Positions 1 through 6,798 of a DNA stretch of 14,978 nucleotides are shown piece after piece. Every line of letters starts with the position of its first letter. Positions within the stretch are counted from its first letter, which is position 1. The stretch is taken from positions 1 through 14,978 of the forward strand of contig CAYPKW010000066.1 in assembly GCA_964411425.1 (NCBI GenBank). The letters are read 5' to 3'. Position numbers and translations under genes: made by a program. Source of the DNA: CAYPKW01 sp964411425. GTDB lineage: Bacteria; Pseudomonadota; Alphaproteobacteria; Dongiales; Dongiaceae. The notes under the pieces were generated by a model. It saw nothing but the letters and a program-made list of their open reading frames with translations. It had not been told where the DNA came from and did no database searches.

Positions 1-139
1 CTAGAGCCTGATCGTTTCGCATTGAAGCACGTCGTGCTTCAACGCGAAGCGTGAATCAGGCTCTACATGTTAGATGCCGAGCAAGATTCACGTTTCAGAT
101 TGGATCATTCCGATTCAATCTGAAACGATCTTGCTCTAG
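1..139. repeat. Pair of inverted palindromic repeat units (REP-like)
   Basis: Two adjacent imperfect palindromes of about 60 bp are visible. Unit 1 has outer arms AGAGCCTGAT (3-12) and ATCAGGCTCT (55-64), then inner arms TTGAAGCACG (22-31) and CGTGCTTCAA (33-42). Unit 2 has outer arms GAGCAAGAT (79-87) and ATCTTGCTC (128-136), then CGTTTCAGATTG (91-102) and CAATCTGAAACG (116-127). Each unit carries a 3-nt asymmetric bulge, TGA at 52-54 in unit 1 and TCA at 88-90 in unit 2, so the units look like inverted copies of one family. The outer CTAGAG and CTCTAG ends match similar short intergenic repeats of Rhizobiales. The stop codon of the neighbouring PadR-like gene lies inside the right edge of the element. 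Confidence 0.75.
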
Positions 140-660
140 GGGCGCAAGTCGCGCAGCCATGCCAGTCTCCGCTCGGCCTCGGCGATGCCGTGGTCGAGCC
201 AGCGAACGAGCAGGCCCGGTTCGGCGGCGTGGCGCCGGCGCAGGTCGCCGAGCCGCGCCAGTTCCTGCTCGGCCAGCTCGGCCAGCAGCTCGACCTGCAG
301 CCGCCGCTCGTCCGGCTCCAGCAGGTGGAGGAACCGCATCTTGAGCGCCATCACCAGCTTGTTGATACCGGCCTCGGGGCCGCGCGGCCGGGCAGCCAGC
401 AGCCGGACGAGCTCGGCGCGCCCCGACTGGGTGAGCCGCACCGCGCCATCGGCCGCTTCGGGCGCGGCCTCGATCAGCCCCTCGACCCTGAGCAGTTCGA
501 GCGAGGGGCCCATCAGGTCGAGCGAGGGGCCGACGATGCTGCCGGCGAAGCGGCGCACCTCGCCGGCAAGCTCGCCATAGGGCCACGGGCCGGAGCCGAG
601 GATGCCGAGCGCCGCCAGCCGCACCGCTTCGCTGGGAATGAGACTGCGGTCGCGGTACAT
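136..660 (-). CDS. PadR-family transcriptional regulator
   Basis: A 174-residue protein that looks like a PadR-type regulator: an N-terminal winged helix (about residues 8-75, with the family-like stretches AALGILGSGPWPYGEL and LLRVEGLIE) followed by a charged helical C-terminal half (about 90-174) that in PadR proteins forms the dimerisation domain. PadR proteins usually repress transcription by binding near their own or neighbouring promoters and release DNA on binding a small ligand. No ligand can be read from the sequence. The ATG lies 6 nt after the stop of the upstream permease gene, so it is probably translated as the last cistron of the transporter operon. Its TAG stop falls in a palindromic repeat, so the last residues may have been set by repeat insertion. 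The family call is from overall pattern; the effector and targets are unknown. Confidence 0.72.
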   Translation of the reverse strand: MYRDRSLIPSEAVRLAALGILGSGPWPYGELAGEVRRFAGSIVGPSLDLMGPSLELLRVEGLIEAAPEAADGAVRLTQSGRAELVRLLAARPRGPEAGINKLVMALKMRFLHLLEPDERRLQVELLAELAEQELARLGDLRRRHAAEPGLLVRWLDHGIAEAERRLAWLRDLRP

Positions 661-666
661 GGCGCG

Positions 667-1494
667 CTAAAGCTTGATTCCGCGCAGGCGTTCGGAACGC
701 CGGCGCAGCAGCTCGACCGTGGTGAGCAGCAGGATCGAGAACAGGATGAGCAGCGTCGCGGCCGCCGTGATGGTCGGGCTGATCTGCTCGCGAATGCCGC
801 TGAACATCTGCTTCGGCAGCGTGCGCTGGTCGGGACTGGCGATGAACAGCAGCACCACCACCTCATCCCAGGACGTGGCGAAGGCGAACAGCGAGCCCGA
901 GATCATGCCCGGCAGGATGAGCGGCAGGATCACCTTGAAGAAGACGCGCGCCGGCGAGGCGCCGAGGCTCGCGCCCGCGCGCGCCAGGTTGTAGTCGAAT
1001 CCGGTCAGCGTCGCCGTCACCGTGATCACCACGAAGGGCGTGGCGAGCGCCGTATGGGCGAGGATGACGCCGAGGTAGCTGTTGGTCAGCCCCACCATGG
1101 CGTAGAAGAAATACATGCCGACCGCGGTGATGACGACGGGAACCACCAGCGGCGAGATGAGCAGCGCCATGACCGCGGCCCGCATCGGGAAGCGGGCGCG
1201 GCTCAACCCCAGCGCCGCGAGCGTGCCCAGCGCGGTGGCCAGCGCCGTCACCGCAATCGCGATGAACACGCTGTTCTTCAGCGCCGTCTGCCATCGCTCG
1301 GAGGTGAAGAAGTCCTCGTACCACCGGGTGGAAAGGCCCGGCATCGGGTAGGTGAAATACGGCTCAGCGTTGAACGACAGCGGCGCGATCACCAAGATGG
1401 GCGCGATGAGGAACACGAACACGAGCGCGCAGATCGCCCGGAAGACGTAGTACCAGGCGCGTTCGACGGGCGAGGCGTAAGGGGCGATGGCCAT
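667..1494 (-). CDS. ABC transporter permease, PotC-like (importer 1)
   Basis: A 275-residue inner-membrane permease of the spermidine/putrescine-type family (PotC/YdcV-like). Hydrophobic segments are at about residues 20-40, 74-97, 106-131, 139-160, 197-218 and 242-262. The cytoplasmic coupling loop that docks the ATPase (EAA-type) is visible at about 171-196, reading RAGASLGASPARVFFKVILP. Start choice: the reading frame stays open far upstream inside the partner permease gene, but the ATG at 1494 gives the normal family N-terminus and lies 8 nt after the partner's stop. It would form a heterodimeric channel with the permease encoded at 1503-2756 and use the ATPase at 4043-5134 and binding protein at 2857-3918. 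The next gene, the PadR-like regulator, follows after 6 nt. Confidence 0.9.
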   Translation of the reverse strand: MAIAPYASPVERAWYYVFRAICALVFVFLIAPILVIAPLSFNAEPYFTYPMPGLSTRWYEDFFTSERWQTALKNSVFIAIAVTALATALGTLAALGLSRARFPMRAAVMALLISPLVVPVVITAVGMYFFYAMVGLTNSYLGVILAHTALATPFVVITVTATLTGFDYNLARAGASLGASPARVFFKVILPLILPGMISGSLFAFATSWDEVVVLLFIASPDQRTLPKQMFSGIREQISPTITAAATLLILFSILLLTTVELLRRRSERLRGIKL

Positions 1495-1502
1495 GGCGTC
1501 GG

Positions 1503-2756
1503 TCAGCCGAGCTTCAATTTGTCGATGCCGACGAGGCGGTTGTAGACGATATAGAGGATGCCGGTCACGACCAGCAGCATGACGCCCAGCGCCGAGGCCT
1601 GGCCCCAATTGGTCAAGGTGTTGATGAAGAAGGCGACGAAGTAGCTGACCATCTGGTCGGTGGCGCCGCCCACCAGCGCCGGCGTGATGAAGTAGCCGAG
1701 CGACAGGATGAAGGTGAGCAGGCACCCCGCCGCCACCCCCGGCACGGTCTGCGGGAAATAGACCCGCCAGAAGGCGTAGAACGGCCCGGCGCCGAGCGAA
1801 CGCGCGGCGCGCACGTGGCTGGGCGAGATGGTCTTCATCACGCTGTAGATGGGCAGCAGCGTGAACGGCAACTGGATGTGCGTCATGGCGACGATGGTGC
1901 CGAAGCGGGTGAAAATGAGCTGGATGCGCTCGCCGACCACGCCTAGCCACATCAACCCGTCGTTGACCACGCCCTCGGTCTGCAGCAGCACGACCCACGC
2001 CGTGGTGCGCACCAGAAGCGAGGTCCAGAACGGCAGCAGCACCAGGATCATCAGCAGGTTGGCGTGGCGCGTCGGCAGCGTCGCCAACAGGTAGGCCACC
2101 GGGAAACCGAGCAGCAGGGTGGCCAACGTCACGATCGACGCAATTCCGAAGGTGCGCAGGTAAACGTCGATGTACACCGCCTGGGTCGCGTCCACGGCCA
2201 CGATGTCCCCTTGCATGTCGCGCATGCGGTCGAGCGCCGCCCACAGATAGTAGTCCGTGTAGGGTTCGCCCGCGCGCTGCACGGTCTTCCACAGCAGCGG
2301 GTCGCCCCACAGCTTGTCGAGCGCAAGGAACGCTTCCTTGTAGGGACCGGCCGCGAATTTCTCGGCCGCCCGCCCCGCGGCGAGGAATCTGCTCCGGCTG
2401 CCGGCGATCTCGTAGTTGATGCGCTTGCCGACGATGCCGGTGATCTTGTTCGCTTGCGTCTCCTTGAGGTCGGCGGCGAAGGCGGCATACACTTCCTCGC
2501 CCGGCAAGCCGCTGCCGTCCCAGCCTTGCAGCGCGTGGATCGTGCGCGGCAGGTTGGCCGCGATCTCCGGGTTTTCGACGCTGCGGAACATGAGGAGGCC
2601 GATCGGCACCACGAAGCTGACGACGATGAACAGGAACAGCGGCGCCACCAGCCCCATCGCCTTCAGCTTTTGGACGCGCTCGACCCGCCGCAGCTTGTCC
2701 TTGAGCGGGACACCGTCGGCGGTGCGGACGATGGCGGCGTCGGCGAGGGCGGTCAT
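1503..2756 (-). CDS. ABC transporter permease, PotB-like, with long periplasmic insert (importer 1)
   Basis: A 417-residue inner-membrane permease of the spermidine/putrescine-type family, clearly longer than the usual 280-300 residues. The first membrane segment is at about 33-57 and the second only at about 203-225. Between them lies a polar region (about 58-200) rich in charged and aromatic residues, predicted to be periplasmic. The rest is a normal six-helix permease with the EAA-type coupling loop at about 316-340 (RAARSLGAGPFYAFWRVYFP). It pairs with the permease at 667-1494, whose start lies 8 nt past this stop. The ATG at 2756 follows the binding-protein gene after a 100-nt gap containing a palindromic repeat. 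Long-insert PotB-like permeases occur elsewhere in alphaproteobacteria as far as I know, so the insert is probably genuine rather than a mis-call. Confidence 0.88.
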   Translation of the reverse strand: MTALADAAIVRTADGVPLKDKLRRVERVQKLKAMGLVAPLFLFIVVSFVVPIGLLMFRSVENPEIAANLPRTIHALQGWDGSGLPGEEVYAAFAADLKETQANKITGIVGKRINYEIAGSRSRFLAAGRAAEKFAAGPYKEAFLALDKLWGDPLLWKTVQRAGEPYTDYYLWAALDRMRDMQGDIVAVDATQAVYIDVYLRTFGIASIVTLATLLLGFPVAYLLATLPTRHANLLMILVLLPFWTSLLVRTTAWVVLLQTEGVVNDGLMWLGVVGERIQLIFTRFGTIVAMTHIQLPFTLLPIYSVMKTISPSHVRAARSLGAGPFYAFWRVYFPQTVPGVAAGCLLTFILSLGYFITPALVGGATDQMVSYFVAFFINTLTNWGQASALGVMLLVVTGILYIVYNRLVGIDKLKLG

Positions 2757-2795
2757 GGCGCCGGACGGATCGTCGTCTCGCTCTCGTCTCCCCTG

Positions 2796-2840
2796 CCTCT
2801 CCCCACCGTGGCGGGGAGAGGAGGCCGGCCGCGGCCGGCC
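2796..2840. repeat. Palindromic intergenic repeat (two stem-loops)
   Basis: The gap between the binding-protein and permease genes holds two adjacent perfect stems. The first has arms CCTCTCCCC (2796-2804) and GGGGAGAGG (2813-2821) around an 8-nt loop. The second has arms GGCCGGCC (2823-2830) and GGCCGGCC (2833-2840) separated by GC. This layout matches REP-type elements common in Rhizobiales intergenic regions. Within an operon such stems often protect upstream mRNA from 3' decay or attenuate downstream genes, which could raise binding protein over permease. That role is inference. Confidence 0.7.
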
Positions 2841-2856
2841 AAGGGGGAAGACCCTG

Positions 2857-3918
2857 CTACTGGGCCAGCCAAGCGTTGAATCGCTCGGTCAACTGCTGGT
2901 TGTTGTCCGCCCAGAACAGGGCGTTGATGGGGAACGCGGTCGTCATGTTCCCGGGCGCCGTCGGCAGATCCTTTAGGATGTCCGCCGGGATGTGCGGGAT
3001 GGCGTCCGCGTGCGAGGGGCCGTAGGAGATGTACTTCGACTGGTTCGCCATCACCGCCGGGCTGCTCGCATAGGCCAAGTACTTGTATGCGTTCTCCAGG
3101 TCCGGCGTTCCCTTGGCGATGACCCAGTAATCGAAGTCAGGCTGCTGGCGATCCCAGACGATCTTGAAGTTCTTGCCCTCGTTCTTGACGGCGTTGAAGA
3201 TACGCCCGTTCCAGGCGCTAGTCATGACGACCTCGCCGTCGGACAGGAGCTGCGGCGGCTGGGCGCCCGCCTCCCACCACACCGTTTGGGACTTGATGGT
3301 GTCGAGCTTCTTCAGCGCCTGCTCGACGCCCTCGGACGTACTGAGGGTCAAATACACCGACTCGGGCGACACGCCGTCGGCCAGCAACGCCCATTCGAGG
3401 TTGCCGAACGGCTTCTTCAACAGGGCGCGCTTGCCCGGGTACTTCTGCAGGTCGAAAAAGTCGGCCAGCGTCGTTGGCTGGTTGTCCTTCAGCACGTTGG
3501 CGTCGTAAGCGAAGATCGTGGAATAGACGATGGTCGCCACCGCGCAATCGAGCGCGCCGCCGACCACGAACTTCTCCCGCGGCTGGCCGATCTTGCCGTA
3601 ATCGAGCGTCTCGATCAGGCCCTCGTCGCAGCCGGAGAGCGCGTGACCCGCGTCCACGTCGATCACGTCCCAACTGATGCTTCCGGCCTCGATCTGCGCC
3701 TTCAGCTTGGCGTACTCGCCGTCGTACTCCTCTTCGACAACGTTGATGCCGATCTCCTTGGCGAACGGCTTGTAATAGGCTTCGCGCTGGCTGTCCTGGT
3801 AGGCGCCGCCCCACGACACAATCACTAGTTCGTCGGCCGCCGCCGGCGGGGCGCCGGCGAGGGCCAGGGCGACCGTGCCCGCCGTGACGAGGCCGGTTAC
3901 GGTCAATATCGCTTTCAT
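2857..3918 (-). CDS. ABC transporter periplasmic solute-binding protein, PotD-like (importer 1)
   Basis: A 353-residue extracellular solute-binding protein of the spermidine/putrescine-binding (PotD) family. Residues 1-28 form a typical Sec signal peptide: a Lys near the N-terminus, a hydrophobic core, then a probable cleavage at AAA before Asp-Glu. The mature start LVIVSWGGAYQDSQREAYY is characteristic of the family. It should deliver ligand to the permease pair at 667-2756. The start at 3918 is supported by a GGGAGAG ribosome-binding sequence about 9 nt upstream, the same motif that precedes creatinase. Family members bind polyamines but also other small cationic or amidine compounds, so the substrate is not fixed. 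The position between creatinase and the permeases makes creatine, creatinine or a related compound plausible by context only. Confidence 0.9.
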   Translation of the reverse strand: MKAILTVTGLVTAGTVALALAGAPPAAADELVIVSWGGAYQDSQREAYYKPFAKEIGINVVEEEYDGEYAKLKAQIEAGSISWDVIDVDAGHALSGCDEGLIETLDYGKIGQPREKFVVGGALDCAVATIVYSTIFAYDANVLKDNQPTTLADFFDLQKYPGKRALLKKPFGNLEWALLADGVSPESVYLTLSTSEGVEQALKKLDTIKSQTVWWEAGAQPPQLLSDGEVVMTSAWNGRIFNAVKNEGKNFKIVWDRQQPDFDYWVIAKGTPDLENAYKYLAYASSPAVMANQSKYISYGPSHADAIPHIPADILKDLPTAPGNMTTAFPINALFWADNNQQLTERFNAWLAQ

Positions 3919-3989
3919 CTCTGCTGCTCTCCCTTGTATCGCCGGTCAGGCCGGCGGTTGCACGCACGCGTCAGGCTCAAGCATGACCC

Positions 3990-4018
3990 CCTCATGCCGA
4001 GCCTGTCGATGCATGAGG
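3990..4018. repeat. Short palindromic REP-like unit
   Basis: Perfect 8-bp arms CCTCATGC (3990-3997) and GCATGAGG (4011-4018) flank a 13-nt loop containing GAGCCTGTCGA. This closely resembles a dispersed palindrome common in alphaproteobacterial intergenic DNA. It sits in the 124-nt gap between the ATPase gene (stop at 4043) and the binding-protein gene (start at 3918). A second small stem, CGCCGG (3940-3945) with CCGGCG (3951-3956), lies just downstream near the binding-protein ribosome-binding site. Confidence 0.6.
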
Positions 4019-4042
4019 AGTCGGGTCCGAGATTTCCGATTG

Positions 4043-5134
4043 CTAGGACGCGTCGAGCGCCCGGCAGTCCTCCTGTTTCCATCCGATCGAGATGCTGGCG
4101 CCCGGGGCAAGCTCCACGCCGCCCTCCGCGTTCGGAACCTTGATCACGAAATGCTTCTGGCCGCAGGCCGAGACCCGCGCCCGGATGTGGTCGCCGAGAT
4201 AAATCAGCTCCTCGACCTTGGCCGGGAACACGTTCGGGCAACTTCCATTGACCGGATTGATCCTGACCCGCTCGGGGCGCAGCGACAGCGTCGTGGCGGC
4301 GCCGACGCAATCCACCTTCACCGCCACCGCCTCGACCGTGCCGCCCGCGATCTCGACCCGGCAGCCCTGCCCGTTGAGCGCCACCACCTTGCCGCTGAGT
4401 CGGTTGTTCTCGCCGATGAACTGGGCTACGAACGAGTTCTGCGGCCGCTCGTACAGCTCGTCCGGCGTGGCAAGCTGCTGGATGGCGCCGTCGTTGAACA
4501 CGGCGATGCGGTCCGACATGGTGAGCGCCTCGCTCTGGTCGTGCGTGACGTACACCACGGACACGCCCAGGTCCTGGTGGATGTGCTTGACCTCGAGCTG
4601 CATCTGCTCGCGCAACTGCTTGTCGAGGGCGCCCAAGGGCTCGTCCATCAGCACCAGCTTCGGCCCGAACACCAGCGCCCGCGCCAGCGCCACGCGCTGC
4701 TGCTGGCCGCCGGAAAGCTGGTTCGGCCGACGTCTGGAAAATTCGGACAACTGCACCATGGCGAGCGCGCGCTCGATCTTGCTCGCGATGTCGGCCTTCG
4801 GCAGCCGGCGCACCTCGAGCGGAAAGGCCAGGTTCTCGCGCACCGTCATGTGCGGGAACAGGGCGTAGTTTTGGAACACCATGCCGATGTTGCGCTTGTG
4901 CGGGGCCACGTTGTCGATGGGCTGGCCCTCCAGGTAGATGTGTCCGTGCGTCGGCGCCTCGAACCCGGCCAGCATCAGAAGCGTCGTCGTCTTGCCCGAG
5001 CCGGACGGCCCCAGCAGGGTCAGGAACTCGCCCTGCTGAATCGACAAATTTAGATTCTTGACGACGAGCGTCTCGCCGTCATAGCTCTTCTGGACCTCGA
5101 CGAACTCGACGTAATGCCCGGTCGTTTCCGTCAT
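4043..5134 (-). CDS. ABC transporter ATP-binding protein, PotA-like (importer 1)
   Basis: A 363-residue ATPase that powers importer 1 at the cytoplasmic face. All nucleotide-binding motifs are intact: Walker A GPSGSGKT (42-49), Q-loop Gln88 in MVFQNYALFPH, signature LSGGQ (140-144), Walker B VLMDEP (161-166) and H-loop His198 in VTHDQ. The C-terminal part (about 245-363) is the TOBE-type domain of PotA/MalK-like proteins. Start choice: the frame is open up to an ATG at 5188, but the ATG at 5134 gives the usual family N-terminus and has GGGA just upstream, so I prefer it. It follows creatinase after 188 nt and precedes the binding-protein gene by 124 nt. The partner permeases are the two at 667-2756. 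Confidence 0.92.
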   Translation of the reverse strand: MTETTGHYVEFVEVQKSYDGETLVVKNLNLSIQQGEFLTLLGPSGSGKTTTLLMLAGFEAPTHGHIYLEGQPIDNVAPHKRNIGMVFQNYALFPHMTVRENLAFPLEVRRLPKADIASKIERALAMVQLSEFSRRRPNQLSGGQQQRVALARALVFGPKLVLMDEPLGALDKQLREQMQLEVKHIHQDLGVSVVYVTHDQSEALTMSDRIAVFNDGAIQQLATPDELYERPQNSFVAQFIGENNRLSGKVVALNGQGCRVEIAGGTVEAVAVKVDCVGAATTLSLRPERVRINPVNGSCPNVFPAKVEELIYLGDHIRARVSACGQKHFVIKVPNAEGGVELAPGASISIGWKQEDCRALDAS

Positions 5135-5322
5135 CTCATCCCGACGTGAAAGCTCGGCGCCCTGTGCCCGACGCGGCCGTTTTGCCATGCGCCGGCCGCG
5201 GCATGTTCTCTGGTGTAACGGTTAATTCCCGTCCTTTCCGCGATGCTAACGCAAGGGGCGCCGAATTGCTAGTCGCTTGCAACGGCAAGGGGGTTCGAGC
5301 CGGGGGACGGCGGCGCGGGCCG

Positions 5323-6546
5323 TCATTTCCGCACGATGTTGTGGTCGGGGCCGTAGGGAAACTCGGTGATATTCTCGTGCCCCTCCGCCGTCAGCACCAG
5401 AATGTCGTGCTCGCGGTAGCCGCCGGCGCCGGGCATGCCCTCCGGGATCGAGATCATGGGCTCCATCGACACCACCATCCCGGGGGCGAGCACGGTTTCG
5501 ATGTCCTCCCGCAGCTCCAGCCCCGCCTCGCGCCCGTAATAATGACATAGCACGCCGAACGAATGGCCGTAGCCGAAGGTACGGTACTTCAAGAGGCCGT
5601 GTTCCTGGTAGATTTCGTTCAGGCCGCGGGCCACGTCGCGGCAGCGCGCGCCGGGCTTCAGAAGCTTCTTGCCCTCGTCGTGCACTTGGCAGTTGATCCG
5701 CCACAGCCGCAGGTGCTCGTCGGACGCCTCTTTGCAGAACAGCGTCCGCTCCAAGGCCGTGTAGTAGCCGGCGATCATCGGAAAGCAGTTCAGGCTCAGG
5801 ATGTCGCCCCGGCGGATGCGCCGCGAGGTCACCGGATTGTGCGCGCCGTCGGTGTTGATGCCCGACTGAAACCAGGTCCAGGTGTCCATCAGCTCGGCGT
5901 CGGGGAAGGTGCGCGCGATCTCGCGCACCATGGCGCGCGTCGAATTCAGCGCCACTTCGTGCTCCGGCACGCCCTCGGCGATCGCCTCGATAGCGGCCGC
6001 GCCGCCGATGTCCGCGATGCGCGCGCCGTGCTTGATGAGGGCGATCTCCTCCGCCGACTTGATCATGCGCATGCGCATGGTGGCGGGCGAGATGTCGACG
6101 AATTTCGAGTTCGGCAGCGCCGCCTTCAGCTTTTTCATGCCTTGCAGGTTGACGTGGTCGAACTCGATGCCGACTCTGCCGCCGTCCTTGACCAGTTTCC
6201 GCGCGGCGCGGAAGAAATTGTCGCGCCGCCAGTCGGTGTACACCAGATTGTCGCCGAACGTCCGCCGCCAAGGCTGGCCGGCGTCGATGTTGGCGGAGAT
6301 CGAGGTGAACTTCCGCGGGCCCACCACGAGCCCGTAGGGCCGCCCGAACGAGGTGTAGAGGAAGTCGCTGTAATAGTTGACGTTGTGGATCGAGGTGAAC
6401 AGCACGTGGCCGATACCGCTCTCGTCCATGTGGCGCCGCAGCCGGTCCTGCCGCGCCTTCATCTCCGCGGCCGAGAACGTGCCCTTCGCGCGCTCGCCGT
6501 TATGGATGGTCTTTAGGGCCGGCAGGTTGGCGGTGGTGGCGGCCAT
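5323..6546 (-). CDS. Creatinase (creatine amidinohydrolase, EC 3.5.3.3)
   Basis: Hydrolyses creatine to sarcosine and urea in the cytoplasm. The 407-residue protein has the creatinase N-terminal domain (about 25-160) and the pita-bread peptidase M24 fold (about 165-400). It matches my recollection of Pseudomonas putida creatinase along its whole length, with shared stretches such as NYYSDFLY, SISANID, DTWTWFQSGINTDGAHNPV and GYGHSFG. The catalytic His232 of that enzyme corresponds to His236 here. Glu262, Glu358 and His376 correspond to Glu266, Glu362 and His380, all at a constant offset of four. This separates it from metal-dependent M24 aminopeptidases, which need a different ligand set. The start at 6546 has GGGAGAG about 5 nt upstream. 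It lies between two ABC importers, all on the same strand, and creatininase is encoded 4.7 kb away. Confidence 0.95.
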   Translation of the reverse strand: MAATTANLPALKTIHNGERAKGTFSAAEMKARQDRLRRHMDESGIGHVLFTSIHNVNYYSDFLYTSFGRPYGLVVGPRKFTSISANIDAGQPWRRTFGDNLVYTDWRRDNFFRAARKLVKDGGRVGIEFDHVNLQGMKKLKAALPNSKFVDISPATMRMRMIKSAEEIALIKHGARIADIGGAAAIEAIAEGVPEHEVALNSTRAMVREIARTFPDAELMDTWTWFQSGINTDGAHNPVTSRRIRRGDILSLNCFPMIAGYYTALERTLFCKEASDEHLRLWRINCQVHDEGKKLLKPGARCRDVARGLNEIYQEHGLLKYRTFGYGHSFGVLCHYYGREAGLELREDIETVLAPGMVVSMEPMISIPEGMPGAGGYREHDILVLTAEGHENITEFPYGPDHNIVRK

Positions 6547-6591
6547 GCTGCTCTCCCGAAATCCCGTCGAATGGCTGCTCTTGCCGTTTCG

Positions 6592-6612
6592 TTAGTGGAT
6601 CGAATCCGACAT
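6592..6612 (-). other. Possible 6-codon leader ORF ahead of creatinase
   Basis: On the minus strand, AAGGGGAGG lies 4 nt before an ATG at 6612, an excellent ribosome-binding site. The frame encodes MSDSIH and stops at TAA, 45 nt before the creatinase ATG and in frame with it. It may be a leader peptide, a remnant of an older N-terminus, or chance. There is no other evidence that it is translated. Confidence 0.25.
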
Positions 6613-6627
6613 TTGCCTCCCCTTCTT

Positions 6628-6700
6628 GTCATGCCCGCGCTTGACGCGGGCATCCATCGTACCGTTGCACCATGGATCGCCGGGTCACGCCCGGCGATGA
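6628..6700. repeat. Paired palindromic REP-like element
   Basis: Two stem-loops face each other. Unit 1 has arms ATGCCCGCG (6631-6639) and CGCGGGCAT (6645-6653). Unit 2 has arms ATCGCCGGG (6676-6684) and CCCGGCGAT (6690-6698). Outer GTCAT and ATGAC ends and the internal ATCCAT/ATGGAT pair make the whole block roughly symmetrical. This is a very common alphaproteobacterial dispersed repeat pair. It lies in the 252-nt gap between the ATPase gene of importer 2 and creatinase and may act as a partial terminator or mRNA stabiliser. Confidence 0.75.
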
Positions 6701-6798
6701 CACTTCCATTGGGTGGGGACTCATCTGTCGGAACGGATCCATTAGCACAGGTCCGCGGGCAATAGAAATTTAGTCTCGCAATGCCGCCATATGGCCGG

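Noticed and set aside
190..1545. Long plus-strand open frame (451 codons) over the PadR and permease genes
   Set aside because: The translation is low-complexity (Arg, His, Gln, Glu rich) and lies antisense to well-recognised genes; it is a typical high-GC shadow frame.
1495..2310. Upstream extension of the PotC-like permease (frame open to 2310)
   Set aside because: The extension is out-of-frame reading through the PotB-like gene; the family N-terminus begins at the ATG at 1494.
5135..5188. Longer start for the importer 1 ATPase at 5188
   Set aside because: It adds 18 Arg-rich residues not seen in the family; the ATG at 5134 has a GGGA just upstream and gives the expected N-terminus.
5323..6546. 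Annotation as a generic M24 aminopeptidase (Xaa-Pro type)
   Set aside because: The creatinase catalytic residues align at a constant offset with the P. putida enzyme and whole blocks of sequence match, so creatinase is the specific call.
6628..6700. CRISPR-like or tRNA-like structure from repeated stems
   Set aside because: There are only two facing stem-loops without regular direct repeats and spacers, and no cloverleaf; this is a REP-type pair.
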